A stretch of 61,690 bases of DNA from Candidatus Thorarchaeota archaeon (GCA_029855935.1 JAGSHN010000003.1:1-61690); one strand, 5' to 3'; numbered from the stretch's first letter, positions 1-9,117 are shown. A program made the numbers and translations. Notes: generated by a model from the letters alone, not told the origin.

Positions 1-119
1 GAACAGACCCAACCCCCAAACGCCCCCGTGTCGGTGTCCGCCACCACCGCCGCACGGGGGCACATCATTGTTGTGTACACCCTCATATGTCGGTCACTAG
101 GCCGTCCATTTGTCGTGCG

Positions 120-674
120 TCAGTGGGATCGGTCCCCCTCTCCCTGACTCTCACTCCCATCCCGTCTTCTCTCGAATCTGTCGTCGGCTGTGATTGGCAC
201 CTCTGCTGCAGACAGACGTCTCGCGAGCCAGCCAGAGGAGGCGTCGGTTCTGTTGTCGAACTCGGGCACGAACGGCTTGATGTCGATCAACGGCGTCCCA
301 TCGAGCATGTCCGCGCCCTCGAACTCAATGACGTTGTGATGGACCCTGAGGACTCTGACGACGGATATGCCGATGGGGTTCGGCCTCGCTGGCGCCCTTG
401 TCGCGAAGACACCGTGCGCTCTCTGGTCCATGTATGGCACCACTGTGAGCTCCGGTTCTCGAGCCCTGTGGAACCAGTAGAGGAGGATGATGTGCGAGAA
501 CTCGTCGAGGGAGAGCAGCCCCTCCGCGTACTCCTCATAGACAACGACCGTCCCCCTCTCCGTGGACATGCTCGACTGCAGAGGTGCGCCTCTGCCGGTG
601 ATGAGGGATGTCCTTATGACCCCAATTGGCCTGACCACAATGCGGTCTTGTCCTGCTGCTGGCTCGTCTGTCAC
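120..674 (-). CDS. trmO: TrmO/TsaA-type tRNA (m6t6A37) methyltransferase
   Basis: The protein belongs to the TsaA/YaeB (UPF0066) beta-barrel family, which uses S-adenosylmethionine to N6-methylate t6A37 in tRNA reading ACY codons. The family signature is visible: a start-proximal VRPIGVIRT strand, a D-E-F-S-H-I-I-L-L-Y-W-F-H segment, and the RAPARPNPIGISVVRV block near the middle. The frame is open further upstream to 755, but the family normally starts about where the chosen GTG (674) lies, which follows a GGTGAT-like ribosome site; this gives 184 residues. A C-terminal charged tail of about 25 residues (ERRRDGSESQGEGDR) is low complexity. It is divergent from the hydrogenase operon. Family assignment is confident, the start less so. 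Confidence 0.85.
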   Translation of the reverse strand: MTDEPAAGQDRIVVRPIGVIRTSLITGRGAPLQSSMSTERGTVVVYEEYAEGLLSLDEFSHIILLYWFHRAREPELTVVPYMDQRAHGVFATRAPARPNPIGISVVRVLRVHHNVIEFEGADMLDGTPLIDIKPFVPEFDNRTDASSGWLARRLSAAEVPITADDRFERRRDGSESQGEGDRSH

Positions 675-886
675 GGTATCACCACCGCCGTCGTCTGCGG
701 CCCTGATGCATGCACATCCCTCTGATATCTGCTGGTATCGGGGCGTCTGTCTCATTCTCCTGTCCGTCGATCGTCACATGGCCGGGTCTGTGCTATAGTG
801 AAGCAGTTGAGATGCCTCACCAGTTACGCTTAATTAGGAATGATGTGGCCCCAGCCCCGACGTTTCAGACAGGCTGGGTGCCAACA

Positions 887-1918
887 GTGAGAATACTCAA
901 AATGGAACCAAAGTACTTTCAGGCCTTCATTGAGAGCCTTGACAAGTTCGGAAGAGTGTACGCCCCTGTCCGTCGGAACGGTGTGTTGACTTGGGACACT
1001 CCCGAGAGGTTTGAGGAGATCGTCCTTGGCGGGGAACACACGATGATCCCCGTCAAGAAGCTCTTTCATCCCATGAGGTTCGACATGTTCCGCTTCGATG
1101 ACAGTGGCTTCACACCAGACTATTCCTCCTCGGAGAAGAGGGTCATCGTGGGAGTGCCGCCGTGTGAGATTCACAGCCTCCTGCGTCTTGACGAGGTCTT
1201 CATGGAGCGACCGGTTGACCCCTACTACGCGCAACAACGCAGAGACTCTGCCATCATAGGCTACTCATGTCTGCCTGGTGAGAACTGCTTCTGCAGGAGC
1301 ACGGGGACGGACATTGTCGAGGAGGGCTTCGACCTGTTCTTTGTCAACCTCGGCGAGTTCTATCTCGTCTGGGTGGGGTCGAGCCTGGGTCACGATATGG
1401 TCCTCGTTCACGAGGACTTCTTTGACGACAGTGTCTCGCATGATGACATCAAGAAGTACATCGCGTGGCGGAAGAAGCGTGATGGTATGTTCAAGAAGTC
1501 GTTCGACTTTCGGAGCATGCCCGACCTGATGGAACTGAGTTATGAGAGTCCAATCTGGGAGGGGTTCGCCGAGAGATGTCTCTCGTGCGGTCAGTGCACT
1601 ATGGTGTGCCCAACCTGTAATTGCTACAATGTTGTCGATGTGCTCGACATATCGAGCGCGACGTCAGGGCGTCGCGAGCGACACTGGGACAGCTGCATGT
1701 TCGTCGACTACAGTCTTGTTGCCGGAGGCCATAACTTCAGGGGTGCCCGAGCCGAACGTCTGAAGCTGTGGTACACGCACAAGCTGCGGGCGTACGCCAG
1801 CGAGTACGGCAAGCCGGCCTGCATCGGCTGCGGTCGCTGCGTCGAGGCGTGTCCTGTTGACATCAACGTACTGACCGTCGCCGAGGCCCTGGTGACGATG
1901 GAGGTGCCTGCACGATGA
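887..1918 (+). CDS. hydB: Group 3b [NiFe] hydrogenase (sulfhydrogenase) beta subunit, Fe-S protein
   Basis: This is the electron-transfer iron-sulfur subunit of a soluble sulfhydrogenase, passing electrons between HydA/HydD and the flavin subunit HydG. Two ferredoxin-type clusters are seen near the C-terminus (CLSCGQCTMVCPTC and CIGCGRCVEACPVD), and a cysteine-rich CLPGENCFC motif lies in the middle. The gene order beta-gamma-delta-alpha matches Pyrococcus hydBGDA. The frame runs upstream to 710 with an ATG at 812, but GTG 887 (VRILKMEPKYF) lines up best with the known N-terminus, and a TATA-like CTTAATTA at 827-834 would place transcription start near 857, so 887 (or ATG 902) is preferred. 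Its stop overlaps the hydG start in ATGA. Confidence 0.92.
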   Translation: MRILKMEPKYFQAFIESLDKFGRVYAPVRRNGVLTWDTPERFEEIVLGGEHTMIPVKKLFHPMRFDMFRFDDSGFTPDYSSSEKRVIVGVPPCEIHSLLRLDEVFMERPVDPYYAQQRRDSAIIGYSCLPGENCFCRSTGTDIVEEGFDLFFVNLGEFYLVWVGSSLGHDMVLVHEDFFDDSVSHDDIKKYIAWRKKRDGMFKKSFDFRSMPDLMELSYESPIWEGFAERCLSCGQCTMVCPTCNCYNVVDVLDISSATSGRRERHWDSCMFVDYSLVAGGHNFRGARAERLKLWYTHKLRAYASEYGKPACIGCGRCVEACPVDINVLTVAEALVTMEVPAR

Positions 1919-2763
1919 TTGCGACAGAGAGCGTTGAGAATCCCTTTCAGCCCGAGCCCGCACGGATAGTCAGACAGTACGATCTGATCAAGGACCATCG
2001 GTTCTTTCAGATCCGGCATCTGGACATGTCGCGGGCGATGTCCTTTACGTACAATCCCGGGCAGTTCCTGATGCTGTCCATCCCGGGAGTCGGAGAGGCA
2101 CCGTTCTCGATATCCTCCACGCCGAGTCGTCCTGGAATAATCGAGCTGGGCATCAGGCGCACGGGCAGGCTGACGGACGCGCTATTCAGGAAACGGGACA
2201 ACGACATAGTCTTCATCCGCGGTCCATACGGCAACGGCTTCAAGATTGATCAGATGCGTGGTAAGGACATCCTGATAGTGGCTGGCGGGCTGGGCGTCAT
2301 CCCACTCCGCTCGATACTCTACTATGTGCTTGACAACCGCGATCAGTTCGGCCGCCTCTACTTTATGTACGGCGCGAGGTCGCCGGAGGAGATGCTCTTC
2401 AAGACGGAGTTCTTCCAATTGAGAGAGCGTGAGGACATAGAGTGCCTCTACACGGTCGACAGGGCCTCAGAGGGCTGGACTGGCGAGGTCGGTGTCGTCA
2501 CGAAGCTGTTCAAGTACCTGCCAGACATCGATCCCGAGGGTGTCAACGCCGTTGTCTGTGGCCCGCCTGTGATGTACAAGTTCGTCATCAAGGAGCTTCT
2601 CAAGCTCAAGATTCCGAAGAACCAGATTCAGATGACATTGGAGCGCAGGATGAAGTGCGGTGTTGGAAAGTGTGGCCACTGCGTGCTGGACCACCTCTAC
2701 ACCTGCATCGATGGACCAGTCTTCACATACTGGGACACGCTACACTTCAGGGAGTTGATATGA
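1915..2763 (+). CDS. hydG: Group 3b [NiFe] hydrogenase gamma subunit, FAD/NAD(P)-binding diaphorase
   Basis: This is a ferredoxin-NADP reductase-like subunit that exchanges electrons with NAD(P)H. The FAD domain carries a degenerate RxYS motif (APFSISSTP), followed by a nucleotide-binding glycine loop (GGLGVIPLRS) and, near the C-terminus, a [2Fe-2S] motif C-x4-C-x2-C-x7-C (CGVGKCGHC then YTC). At 282 residues it is close to the roughly 290 of Pyrococcus HydG. The start is translationally coupled to hydB through an ATGA overlap, and the stop is one base from the hydD ATG. Cofactor preference (NADPH in Pyrococcus) cannot be read from the sequence. Confidence 0.93.
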   Translation: MIATESVENPFQPEPARIVRQYDLIKDHRFFQIRHLDMSRAMSFTYNPGQFLMLSIPGVGEAPFSISSTPSRPGIIELGIRRTGRLTDALFRKRDNDIVFIRGPYGNGFKIDQMRGKDILIVAGGLGVIPLRSILYYVLDNRDQFGRLYFMYGARSPEEMLFKTEFFQLREREDIECLYTVDRASEGWTGEVGVVTKLFKYLPDIDPEGVNAVVCGPPVMYKFVIKELLKLKIPKNQIQMTLERRMKCGVGKCGHCVLDHLYTCIDGPVFTYWDTLHFRELI

Positions 2764-2764
2764 G

Positions 2765-3574
2765 ATGTCGGGAACAAAGACTACAACGAGTGGTGGGGAG
2801 AGCAAGGGTAGAGAGAGGCCGCGCCTTGGCATCTACGGACTCACCGGATGTGCAGGCGACCAGCTCCTGCTGATCCACACTGAGGACCACCTGCTCGACA
2901 TCTTTGAGGCCTTCGATGTCAGGTCATTCGTGATGGCCTCGAGCAATCCTGTCGAGGAGGAGCTCGATGTGGCCATTGTCGAGGGGAGTGTGAGCACCGA
3001 GGAGCAGAGAGAGCACCTCCTTGAGATTCGCAAACGCGCGAAGATACTGGTGGCTGCGGGCAACTGTGCCACTGCTGGAGGTGTCCAGGCGATGTACGCC
3101 AAGGACGGCTCATTTGCAGAGCGTATGAGAAGGGTCTACGGTGATGATGTCAAGTTTGTCACCGAGCCGATAGAGGGGAGTCCCCTCGACGAGTTCGTCA
3201 CAGTTGACTACTATCTCCCTGGCTGTCCCATCAGTCAATCACAGGTGTTGGCGCTCCTCTCAAGGCTTCTACACGGAGAGCAGCCCGAACCGTATCCTCA
3301 TCCCGTCTGCCACGAGTGCAAGCTGAGGGAGAACCGGTGTCTGCTGCTGGACAAGAAGTTCTGTCTTGGTCCGGTCACTCTCGGTGGCTGCGGTGCCGCC
3401 TGTCCGAGCAATGGGGTGGGCTGTACTGGCTGTTGGGGGCCAAACCCGGATGGCAACTTCGAGGAGCACTTCAAGCTTCTCCAGAGCTTTGGCATGAGCA
3501 AGGATGAGATCATCCGGCGAGTGAGGAACTATGGTGGCCACAAGATACTGCAGTACATCAAGGACTTGGAGTAG
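2765..3574 (+). CDS. hydD: Group 3b [NiFe] hydrogenase delta (small) subunit
   Basis: This is the electron-transferring small subunit that packs against HydA. Proximal-cluster cysteines are seen in GLTGCAG, AAGNCATAGG and LPGCPIS, and a C-terminal cysteine-rich block (CHECK, RCLLL, KFCLG, GGCGAACPSNG, GCTGCWGP) provides ligands for the medial and distal clusters. There is no Tat signal, so the enzyme should be cytosolic, as expected for group 3b. At 269 residues it is of family length. A hydrophilic N-terminal tail of about 18 residues precedes the conserved RLGIYGLTGC strand. It sits inside the hydBGDA operon, 19 nt before hydA. Confidence 0.93.
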   Translation: MSGTKTTTSGGESKGRERPRLGIYGLTGCAGDQLLLIHTEDHLLDIFEAFDVRSFVMASSNPVEEELDVAIVEGSVSTEEQREHLLEIRKRAKILVAAGNCATAGGVQAMYAKDGSFAERMRRVYGDDVKFVTEPIEGSPLDEFVTVDYYLPGCPISQSQVLALLSRLLHGEQPEPYPHPVCHECKLRENRCLLLDKKFCLGPVTLGGCGAACPSNGVGCTGCWGPNPDGNFEEHFKLLQSFGMSKDEIIRRVRNYGGHKILQYIKDLE

Positions 3575-3593
3575 CCGGAGGAGGAAGTGAACG

Positions 3594-4886
3594 ATGAGTA
3601 AGACGGAGAGAATTGAGATCGAGCCTCTCGCCCGCGTCGAGGGCCACGGAGGTATTCGAGTGGAGATCAAGGACAACAAGGTACAGAATGTGGAGGTGCG
3701 GATTCTTGAGGGTCCCCGGCTCTTCGAGACTCTCGTGTTGGGCAAGACGCCAGAGGAGGACCTGAGCATAGTCCCGCGCATCTGTGCCATCTGCAACCTC
3801 TCGCACAAGTTCGCCGCACTGCGCGGTCTCGAGAAGGCGCTGGGAGTCACGGTCCCTGAGGCCACACAGCTCTACAGAGAGCTGATGCATCACGGCGAGA
3901 TGCTGGAGAGCCACAGCCTGCATCTGTACTTCCTGGCCCTGCCCGACTTTCTGGGCTACGACAATGCCATCGCGATGGCCGAGAAGTACGGCGATGTTGT
4001 GACGAAGGCCCTTGCACTGAAGAAGTTCGCCAACAAGGTGATGCGGATAATGGGTGGCAGGATGATTCACGGTGAGAACCCCATCCTTGGTGGCTTTGGC
4101 CGCCTGCCTGACCACAGGACGCTCCAGCAGCTGAGGGAGGAGGCTGAGGGCTTTCTGCCCTTCGCCATGGAGACAATCGATCTGCTTGCCAGTCTTGAAG
4201 TCCCCGACTATATGGAACGGGAGACACGTTTTCTCTGTCTGAAGCCGCCGCACGATGGGTACGGCTACTACGGTGACATCCTGCTCGCCTCTGATGGCAA
4301 GGAGTATGATGTGGAGGACTACAAGAGCGTCATCTCCGAGCGTGTTGTGGGCCACAGCTTTGCCAAGCGCGGCAGGTACCAGGACCGGCCCTTCACAGTG
4401 GGCGCCATCGCGCGTGTGCTGAACCTTGGCGACAGACTGACTGGCAAGGCCCGTGAGGCGCGCGACAGGCTTGTCAACGAGCGCTGGTATCGCAACCCGC
4501 TCTACAACAACTTCGCACAGGCCGTGGAGATGGTCTTCTCGCTGGAGGACATGGTCCGCGTCATTGACCGCCTCTTGGAGCTGGACCAGCCCGAGATTGC
4601 GAGACCGACGCGCGAGACGGGCGTTGGAACGGGCGGGGTCGAGGCGCCACGTGGCATTCTCCTACATCACTACGAGATCGAGAACGGGCTGACGGTCAGT
4701 GCCGACATAATCACTCCGACGGCGATGTTTCTCGACGATGTCGAGGCCTTCATCCGGCGGGCGAGTGAGAGCCTTCTCTCAAAGAACGAGCTCGACAACT
4801 TTGAACTGCGTCTTGAGATGGTAGCGCGGGCCTTTGACCCGTGCATCAGCTGCAGCACTCACCTTGTGACGGTGGAGTTCGAGTGA
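3594..4886 (+). CDS. hydA: Group 3b [NiFe] hydrogenase alpha (large, catalytic) subunit
   Basis: This is the NiFe-site subunit of reversible H2 oxidation and proton reduction. Both nickel motifs are intact: the N-terminal RICAICNLSH (RxCxxC) and the C-terminal DPCISCSTH (DPCxxCxxH). The N-terminus has the family ARVEGHGG motif. Only seven residues (LVTVEFE) follow the final histidine; a short C-terminal peptide is usually removed by a maturation endopeptidase, and no such protease or hyp gene is in this window. The length is 430 residues. An SD-like GGAGGAAG precedes the ATG. It is the last gene of the operon; the 136 nt after it hold nothing I can identify. Confidence 0.94.
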   Translation: MSKTERIEIEPLARVEGHGGIRVEIKDNKVQNVEVRILEGPRLFETLVLGKTPEEDLSIVPRICAICNLSHKFAALRGLEKALGVTVPEATQLYRELMHHGEMLESHSLHLYFLALPDFLGYDNAIAMAEKYGDVVTKALALKKFANKVMRIMGGRMIHGENPILGGFGRLPDHRTLQQLREEAEGFLPFAMETIDLLASLEVPDYMERETRFLCLKPPHDGYGYYGDILLASDGKEYDVEDYKSVISERVVGHSFAKRGRYQDRPFTVGAIARVLNLGDRLTGKAREARDRLVNERWYRNPLYNNFAQAVEMVFSLEDMVRVIDRLLELDQPEIARPTRETGVGTGGVEAPRGILLHHYEIENGLTVSADIITPTAMFLDDVEAFIRRASESLLSKNELDNFELRLEMVARAFDPCISCSTHLVTVEFE

Positions 4887-5022
4887 CTGAGTAGAGCAGA
4901 CCTGATGAGCAACGGCGTCTACGGGATGGATAGGTTGGCCCAACAGCGTCCATCTCGTTGTCGCCGTCTCCTCCTCTATCTCTGCAATCTATGTTCTGCA
5001 GACGTTCGCGTCAGAGTGAGGT

Positions 5023-5847
5023 CTAGGGCCAGTCACGGAGCATCTCGGCGCTCGGCCCGATACGGGTGATCTCCTTCACCTCTATGATCACATCACGGTC
5101 GAGTTCCCTTACCCTCTGCATTATCTCGGTGAGGCGCAGGGTGCCCTCCCCAGGGGCGAGGTGCTGGTCGCTCGTGCCGTCGTTGTCGTGGACATGGACC
5201 TCTGTGGTATAGTCCGACAGGATGTCGAGAAACTCCGCAGGGTCGCGTCCGGTGGTGTTTGCATGACCGACGTCCACAACCGCAGACGCACCGAGGTCGG
5301 AGAGCAGATTGACGATGTCCCTCTGCTCCTCGGGCAGCAGGATGAGCTCTCTGTCCTTGCCGCGCTGCTTGTTCTCGAGTCCCAGTCTGACATTCCTTGC
5401 GTGAGCGTAGATGGCAAGATCGAGTAGGCTGGCATAGAGCCTCTCTCGGGCGAGGTCCAGTCGAGCTATCTGGTCCGCCGGACACTTTCCGCAGTGGACC
5501 ACAAGCGACCCGACCTGAAGCCTGTGCGCCACATCAATCGACATCCTGACGACCTCGACAGACGCCCGTCTGATTGGTTCCTTCAGACTCGCCAGATTGA
5601 TGTCGTGAATTGGTGCGTGGAGGGCGAGGTCCAGTCCTACTGAGGCAAGAGTGTCCCTGACAGCCCGACCCAGGTCCCCGTCATTATCATCGCGTCTCTG
5701 ACCATTGCGATGCAGCATGGCCTCTGGTGTGTAGGGGTCCTCGAGAACGACCTCGACGAGGTCCAGCGCGGCATCGGCGCAGATGCTGACGAAGTCACGG
5801 AGCGGGATGGGGCACCCTGAGTAGTAGGAGGCGCCGATTCTGATCAC
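5023..5847 (-). CDS. Sugar-phosphate isomerase/epimerase-like TIM-barrel protein
   Basis: The protein resembles the xylose-isomerase-like TIM barrel family (AP endonuclease 2, IolE/IolI). Visible hallmarks are the N-terminal RIGASYYSGCP strand, the LALHAPIHDINLAS segment with metal-site His/Asp, LRLGLENKQRG (metal Glu), SAVVDVGHANTTG (metal Asp/His) and EVHVHDNDG near the C-terminus, ending in IIEVKE. A perfect ribosome site GGAGGTGAT lies directly before GTG 5847; the GTG at 5853 is part of that site and less likely. It is the last gene of a minus-strand operon with a CDP-alcohol phosphotransferase and a nucleotidyltransferase. An inositol or polyol substrate is a context-based guess. Confidence 0.8.
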   Translation of the reverse strand: MIRIGASYYSGCPIPLRDFVSICADAALDLVEVVLEDPYTPEAMLHRNGQRRDDNDGDLGRAVRDTLASVGLDLALHAPIHDINLASLKEPIRRASVEVVRMSIDVAHRLQVGSLVVHCGKCPADQIARLDLARERLYASLLDLAIYAHARNVRLGLENKQRGKDRELILLPEEQRDIVNLLSDLGASAVVDVGHANTTGRDPAEFLDILSDYTTEVHVHDNDGTSDQHLAPGEGTLRLTEIMQRVRELDRDVIIEVKEITRIGPSAEMLRDWP

Positions 5848-5869
5848 AATCACCTCCGTTGATTGATGG

Positions 5870-6601
5870 TCACTGCAACGTCCTTAATCTTGTGGCGACA
5901 GTGAGGTTCCCGCTGATGGCGATGGCGAGCAGCGCGAGGAATGGGCAGCCCAGTACGGAACAGACGAAGATCACGAAGAGACGCACATCCCTCGTCATCC
6001 CGAGGAATCTGCCGTCCCTCCTCTCGAAGACGCCACCCTGTTCCATCTTCGCACGTGAGTAGCTGACCAACAGCGATCCTGCGACCGCGAGAGCATACAC
6101 AATGAGAAGCATCTCGGCCCCCACTGGCACGAGCAGGAGTGACAGTGGCAGCACCGCCACCAGAGGTCTCTCTCCCAACACTGCCAAGTACATACCCGTG
6201 ACTATTGCGAGGTCGGCATACCTGTCGAGGACCGCGTCCAGTATCCCCCCACCGACGGAGGCAGTGCCACGCAGGCGCGCAAGGTCACCGTCGACACCGT
6301 CCACTATGCTGCTCAGCTGTACCAGCATGCCTCCGACAATCAGGGACGGTGGGACCCCGAGGACTGTATAGTCCTGTGGCAGGAACATATTTCCCGCTGC
6401 GTAGAACACGGCAGCCAGACACGCGAGAAACAACGCCGTCCACGACACAAGGTTCGGGGTCACCCACGAGATGGCTTCGAGGGCGTGTGCGAGGGGCACG
6501 GACGCTCTCCTGTTGAGATGTCTGGACACTATCCCATCAATCTTCTGCATCCGGGCTGGTCTGATGTCGGGCACAAGTACTGTTCTCTCATCCTCTCTCA
6601 C
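5870..6601 (-). CDS. CDP-alcohol phosphotransferase, resembling the DIPP synthase domain
   Basis: This is an integral membrane CDP-alcohol phosphotransferase of 243 residues. The catalytic signature DGxDGxxAR(x8)GxxxDxxxDR is complete, from VDGVDGDLAR through GGGILDAVLDRYAD (residues about 98-130). The N-terminus KIDGIVSRHLNRR followed by ITPN-like WVTPNLVSW resembles the DIPP synthase half of archaeal IPCT-DIPPS enzymes, which join CDP-inositol to inositol-1-phosphate. About five hydrophobic helices are seen. The start overlaps the stop of the upstream nucleotidyltransferase (ATGA at 6598-6601), so the two are probably a split version of that bifunctional enzyme. The actual alcohol acceptor is not shown by the sequence. 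Confidence 0.85.
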   Translation of the reverse strand: MREDERTVLVPDIRPARMQKIDGIVSRHLNRRASVPLAHALEAISWVTPNLVSWTALFLACLAAVFYAAGNMFLPQDYTVLGVPPSLIVGGMLVQLSSIVDGVDGDLARLRGTASVGGGILDAVLDRYADLAIVTGMYLAVLGERPLVAVLPLSLLLVPVGAEMLLIVYALAVAGSLLVSYSRAKMEQGGVFERRDGRFLGMTRDVRLFVIFVCSVLGCPFLALLAIAISGNLTVATRLRTLQ

Positions 6602-7443
6602 AGATATCCCTCCGTTCTCAACTGTTCAAGCGGGCTCTCGGTCATCTCTGTCTGCGACAACTCCGGTATCTCCATCCTGGGGCCCAGAGAGTACAGGACG
6701 CCGAGGTCAGAGACTATGATCTGCTCGGCTGCGTGCAGGTCCTCGGGCGTGTCAATGTCCATCCAGAAGCCTCCGTCAGAGTCGGCCGCCACCGTACTGA
6801 GGCCCCTGTCAATCATCCAGTTGACAGCGTCCGTCACAGTGCAGTGTCCGTGATTGCTGCTCATCACCTCCGCCACCGCAGTGCTGAACCTCTCCCCGAC
6901 ACGAAAGACGCCAGTGTCGATGCTATTCCACTGCTGAATGCCCTTTCCTATACGCCTGATCCGTCCCTCCTCATCCACAAGGACCCGTGTCGGGTCGTCG
7001 GGGTCATTGAGATACGTCCCCTCAGAGTCCACAACGAGCACGAGGTCCGCATGCTCTGCTGCCCCCCTCGCCAGCTCGTACAGGGATGGCTCGACGATGT
7101 GGTCTGCCATTGTCATCACAGCACTGTCACAGTCCACTGCCTCGATGCCGCATCTGGCGGAGACGCCGTTTCCCAGCCTGTAGTTCGGGTTGAGAATGAC
7201 GTCCACATCCGCCGACCAGGACCTGCTCTCGACCCACGAGCGCACCTCCTCGGCACGACTACCCGTCACCACTACGATTCGCTCGATGCCGGCGAGTTCG
7301 AGGCCCGTGAGGGTCCACCACAACAGCGGACGCCCGAGAAGCGGGATCAGAGGCTTCGGGGGAACATACCCCCCGACTCTCATCCGGGAGCCGAGGCCTG
7401 CCGCCAGAACCACCGCGCTCCTAGTGATCTCTCTGTGGACCAT
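6598..7443 (-). CDS. Sugar/polyol-phosphate nucleotidyltransferase (IPCT-like)
   Basis: This is a Rossmann-like NTP transferase that activates a phosphorylated alcohol as a nucleotide diphosphate. The N-terminus shows VVLAAGLGSRMRVGG and PPKPLIPLLGRPLLWW, the nucleotide-binding signature; the metal Asp lies in AVMTMADHIVEP, and a DGGFWMDIDTPEDL motif near the C-terminus is typical. It is read as CTP-dependent because of its ATGA coupling to a CDP-alcohol phosphotransferase, the architecture of inositol-1-phosphate cytidylyltransferase. The frame is open to 7518, but ATG 7443 is preceded by a strong AGGAGGGAAG ribosome site. First gene of the operon; length 281 residues. Confidence 0.82.
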   Translation of the reverse strand: MVHREITRSAVVLAAGLGSRMRVGGYVPPKPLIPLLGRPLLWWTLTGLELAGIERIVVVTGSRAEEVRSWVESRSWSADVDVILNPNYRLGNGVSARCGIEAVDCDSAVMTMADHIVEPSLYELARGAAEHADLVLVVDSEGTYLNDPDDPTRVLVDEEGRIRRIGKGIQQWNSIDTGVFRVGERFSTAVAEVMSSNHGHCTVTDAVNWMIDRGLSTVAADSDGGFWMDIDTPEDLHAAEQIIVSDLGVLYSLGPRMEIPELSQTEMTESPLEQLRTEGYL

Positions 7444-7905
7444 CTCTGTTCTTCCCTCCTGAGTGACCGTTTCTGTTCCGAGCCCTCGGTAGCCGAGGTC
7501 CGCAGTCGGACTACGCACTGTCTGTCATGGCCGTGCCTCACTGTATCGTGAGGTCACTCGTTCAATCCAATGTCGTCTTGGTCTGTACATCGTGTGAATG
7601 TGTGGTACGGATGCGTCACCACGATGATTCAATTCGTCATTCCGCGACGTGATGACGCCCGTACAGGACGGTCCCTGTACAGACCATCTCTGCATGTCAC
7701 CTACTTACTACTCACCATCATGATACGTACGAACAAATATAGCATTTCGGGCTAGTGCCGTGAGGGTCCTCCGTCAGCATGTCTTGGCTCGAACGAACGG
7801 CTTATATCGCAAGCTGAGATGTGTCGTCGTCAACCACTCTCTACGGCTCCGCTGTCCGGTCTGGTCACACAGTCCGCGGAGGAGGTCGATTGTCCGTGAC
7901 AGGAA
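7444..7905. promoter_or_regulatory. Divergent intergenic region with two inverted repeats and TATA boxes
   Basis: This 460-nt gap between divergent operons contains no convincing gene. It holds an inverted repeat CCTCAC/GTGAGG (7536-7553) near the minus-strand operon, a 20-bp dyad GTACAGG-6-CCTGTAC (7661-7680), and two TATA-like elements for the plus strand, AAATATAG (7735-7742) and CTTATATC (about 7801-7808). The second would place transcription start about 75 nt before mgtE. The dyad is a candidate operator; nothing shows which regulator uses it. Confidence 0.45.
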
Positions 7906-9117
7906 GTGATGATGATGGTGGGCCCCGGCCGTCTGACGGAAGCGGCACGCTTCCTCGGTCAATCGCTGTTGTCCCTTCTGTTTGACTTTGGGGGTCTCGC
8001 GGCTGGAGCTCTGCTGGCGACCTTCTTTGGGGTCTTCCTGTCGGTCCCGTGGGCCATACTGGTCTTTCCCGGCATTCTGAGCATCCGTGGTGCGGTGGGT
8101 GGCCTCTTCAGTGGCCGGCTCAGTACGGCTCTCCACATCGGCTCTGTTCGTCCCTCGCTTCTGCACAACACACCAGCGTACTACGACCTGATTCGATCCG
8201 TCACCGTACTGACACTGATGAGCGCCCTCAGCCTGAGCGCAATGGCGGCCGTCTTCAGTGTCGTACTGCTCGCTATCCCGGTCGCAGATATTCTCTGGTT
8301 GGTGGTCGTCGTCATCGGCACGATGGGCATCTCGTTGGCTGTGGTCTCACCAGTGACGATTGGGGTCTCTGTTGTGTCGTTCCGGCGTGGGCTCGATCCC
8401 GACGTGGTCACGTATCCCATTGTCTCCACAATCGCAGACATCCTTGTGACCCTCTGCTACATTGCCGTCCTGACAGTCTTCACTGGCCTGCCCCATCTCA
8501 TACCCGTCATCATCGTCCTCGATGCACTCTTTGTGTTTATTGCTCTCGGGCTTCTCCTCACGGCCCGGCACGACAGCAATGTCATCTCAACACTCCGCCA
8601 GTTCGTCGTGACGCTGGCACTGGTCGTTGTCATAGTGAACATCACGGGCTCCTTTCTCGACAGGATAAGTCAGGTGGTCAGGTCGCGTCCAGACGTCTAT
8701 TTCGTCTATCCTGCACTCATCGACACGGTCGGTGATGTGGGATCAATCGTCGGTTCCACTACGACTACCGAGCTGACGCTCGGTACCATTCAGCCATCGG
8801 TCCGTGGTCTCGGTGCCCAGATGCCAAAGCTGCTGATGGCATGGGTGGCGTCGCTCATCATGGTTGGTGGCTATGCGTCGCTCGGGTTCCTCTATCTCCA
8901 ACTCACTCTCGCCTCGCTGTGGAATCTGCTGCTGATTCTCGTCGCCGCGAACTGTATGTCGGTACTGCTGGTGAGCCTGATCTCGTTCACCCTCGCCATC
9001 ACCACTGCGCGACACGGCCTCAATCCTGACAATCTCGTCATCCCAGTGGAGAGCTCGCTTGCCGACACCATCACCACACTGTCGCTGCTGGTCGCGATAC
9101 TCCTCCTCTCGGGCTGA
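7906..9117 (+). CDS. MgtE/SLC41-type divalent cation transporter
   Basis: This is a membrane protein of about 403 residues made of two similar MgtE transmembrane units, each with four to five helices. The first unit has FGVFLSVPWAILVFPGILS followed by IRGAVGGLFSGRLSTALHIG, and the second ends in ITTARHGLNPDNLVIPVES, the paired signature of the SLC41/MgtE channel domain that carries Mg2+ or similar cations. The bacterial N-terminal and CBS domains are absent, as is usual for archaeal and SLC41 forms. Three consecutive ATG/ATG/ATG codons (7906-7914) leave the start uncertain by two residues. A soluble PhoU/TrkA-C protein follows after 140 nt and may gate it. Confidence 0.85.
   Translation: MMMMVGPGRLTEAARFLGQSLLSLLFDFGGLAAGALLATFFGVFLSVPWAILVFPGILSIRGAVGGLFSGRLSTALHIGSVRPSLLHNTPAYYDLIRSVTVLTLMSALSLSAMAAVFSVVLLAIPVADILWLVVVVIGTMGISLAVVSPVTIGVSVVSFRRGLDPDVVTYPIVSTIADILVTLCYIAVLTVFTGLPHLIPVIIVLDALFVFIALGLLLTARHDSNVISTLRQFVVTLALVVVIVNITGSFLDRISQVVRSRPDVYFVYPALIDTVGDVGSIVGSTTTTELTLGTIQPSVRGLGAQMPKLLMAWVASLIMVGGYASLGFLYLQLTLASLWNLLLILVAANCMSVLLVSLISFTLAITTARHGLNPDNLVIPVESSLADTITTLSLLVAILLLSG

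Noticed and set aside
3558-4355. Open frame of 265 codons antisense to hydA
   Set aside because: Overlaps the clearly coding hydrogenase large subunit; no recognisable motif in the antisense product.
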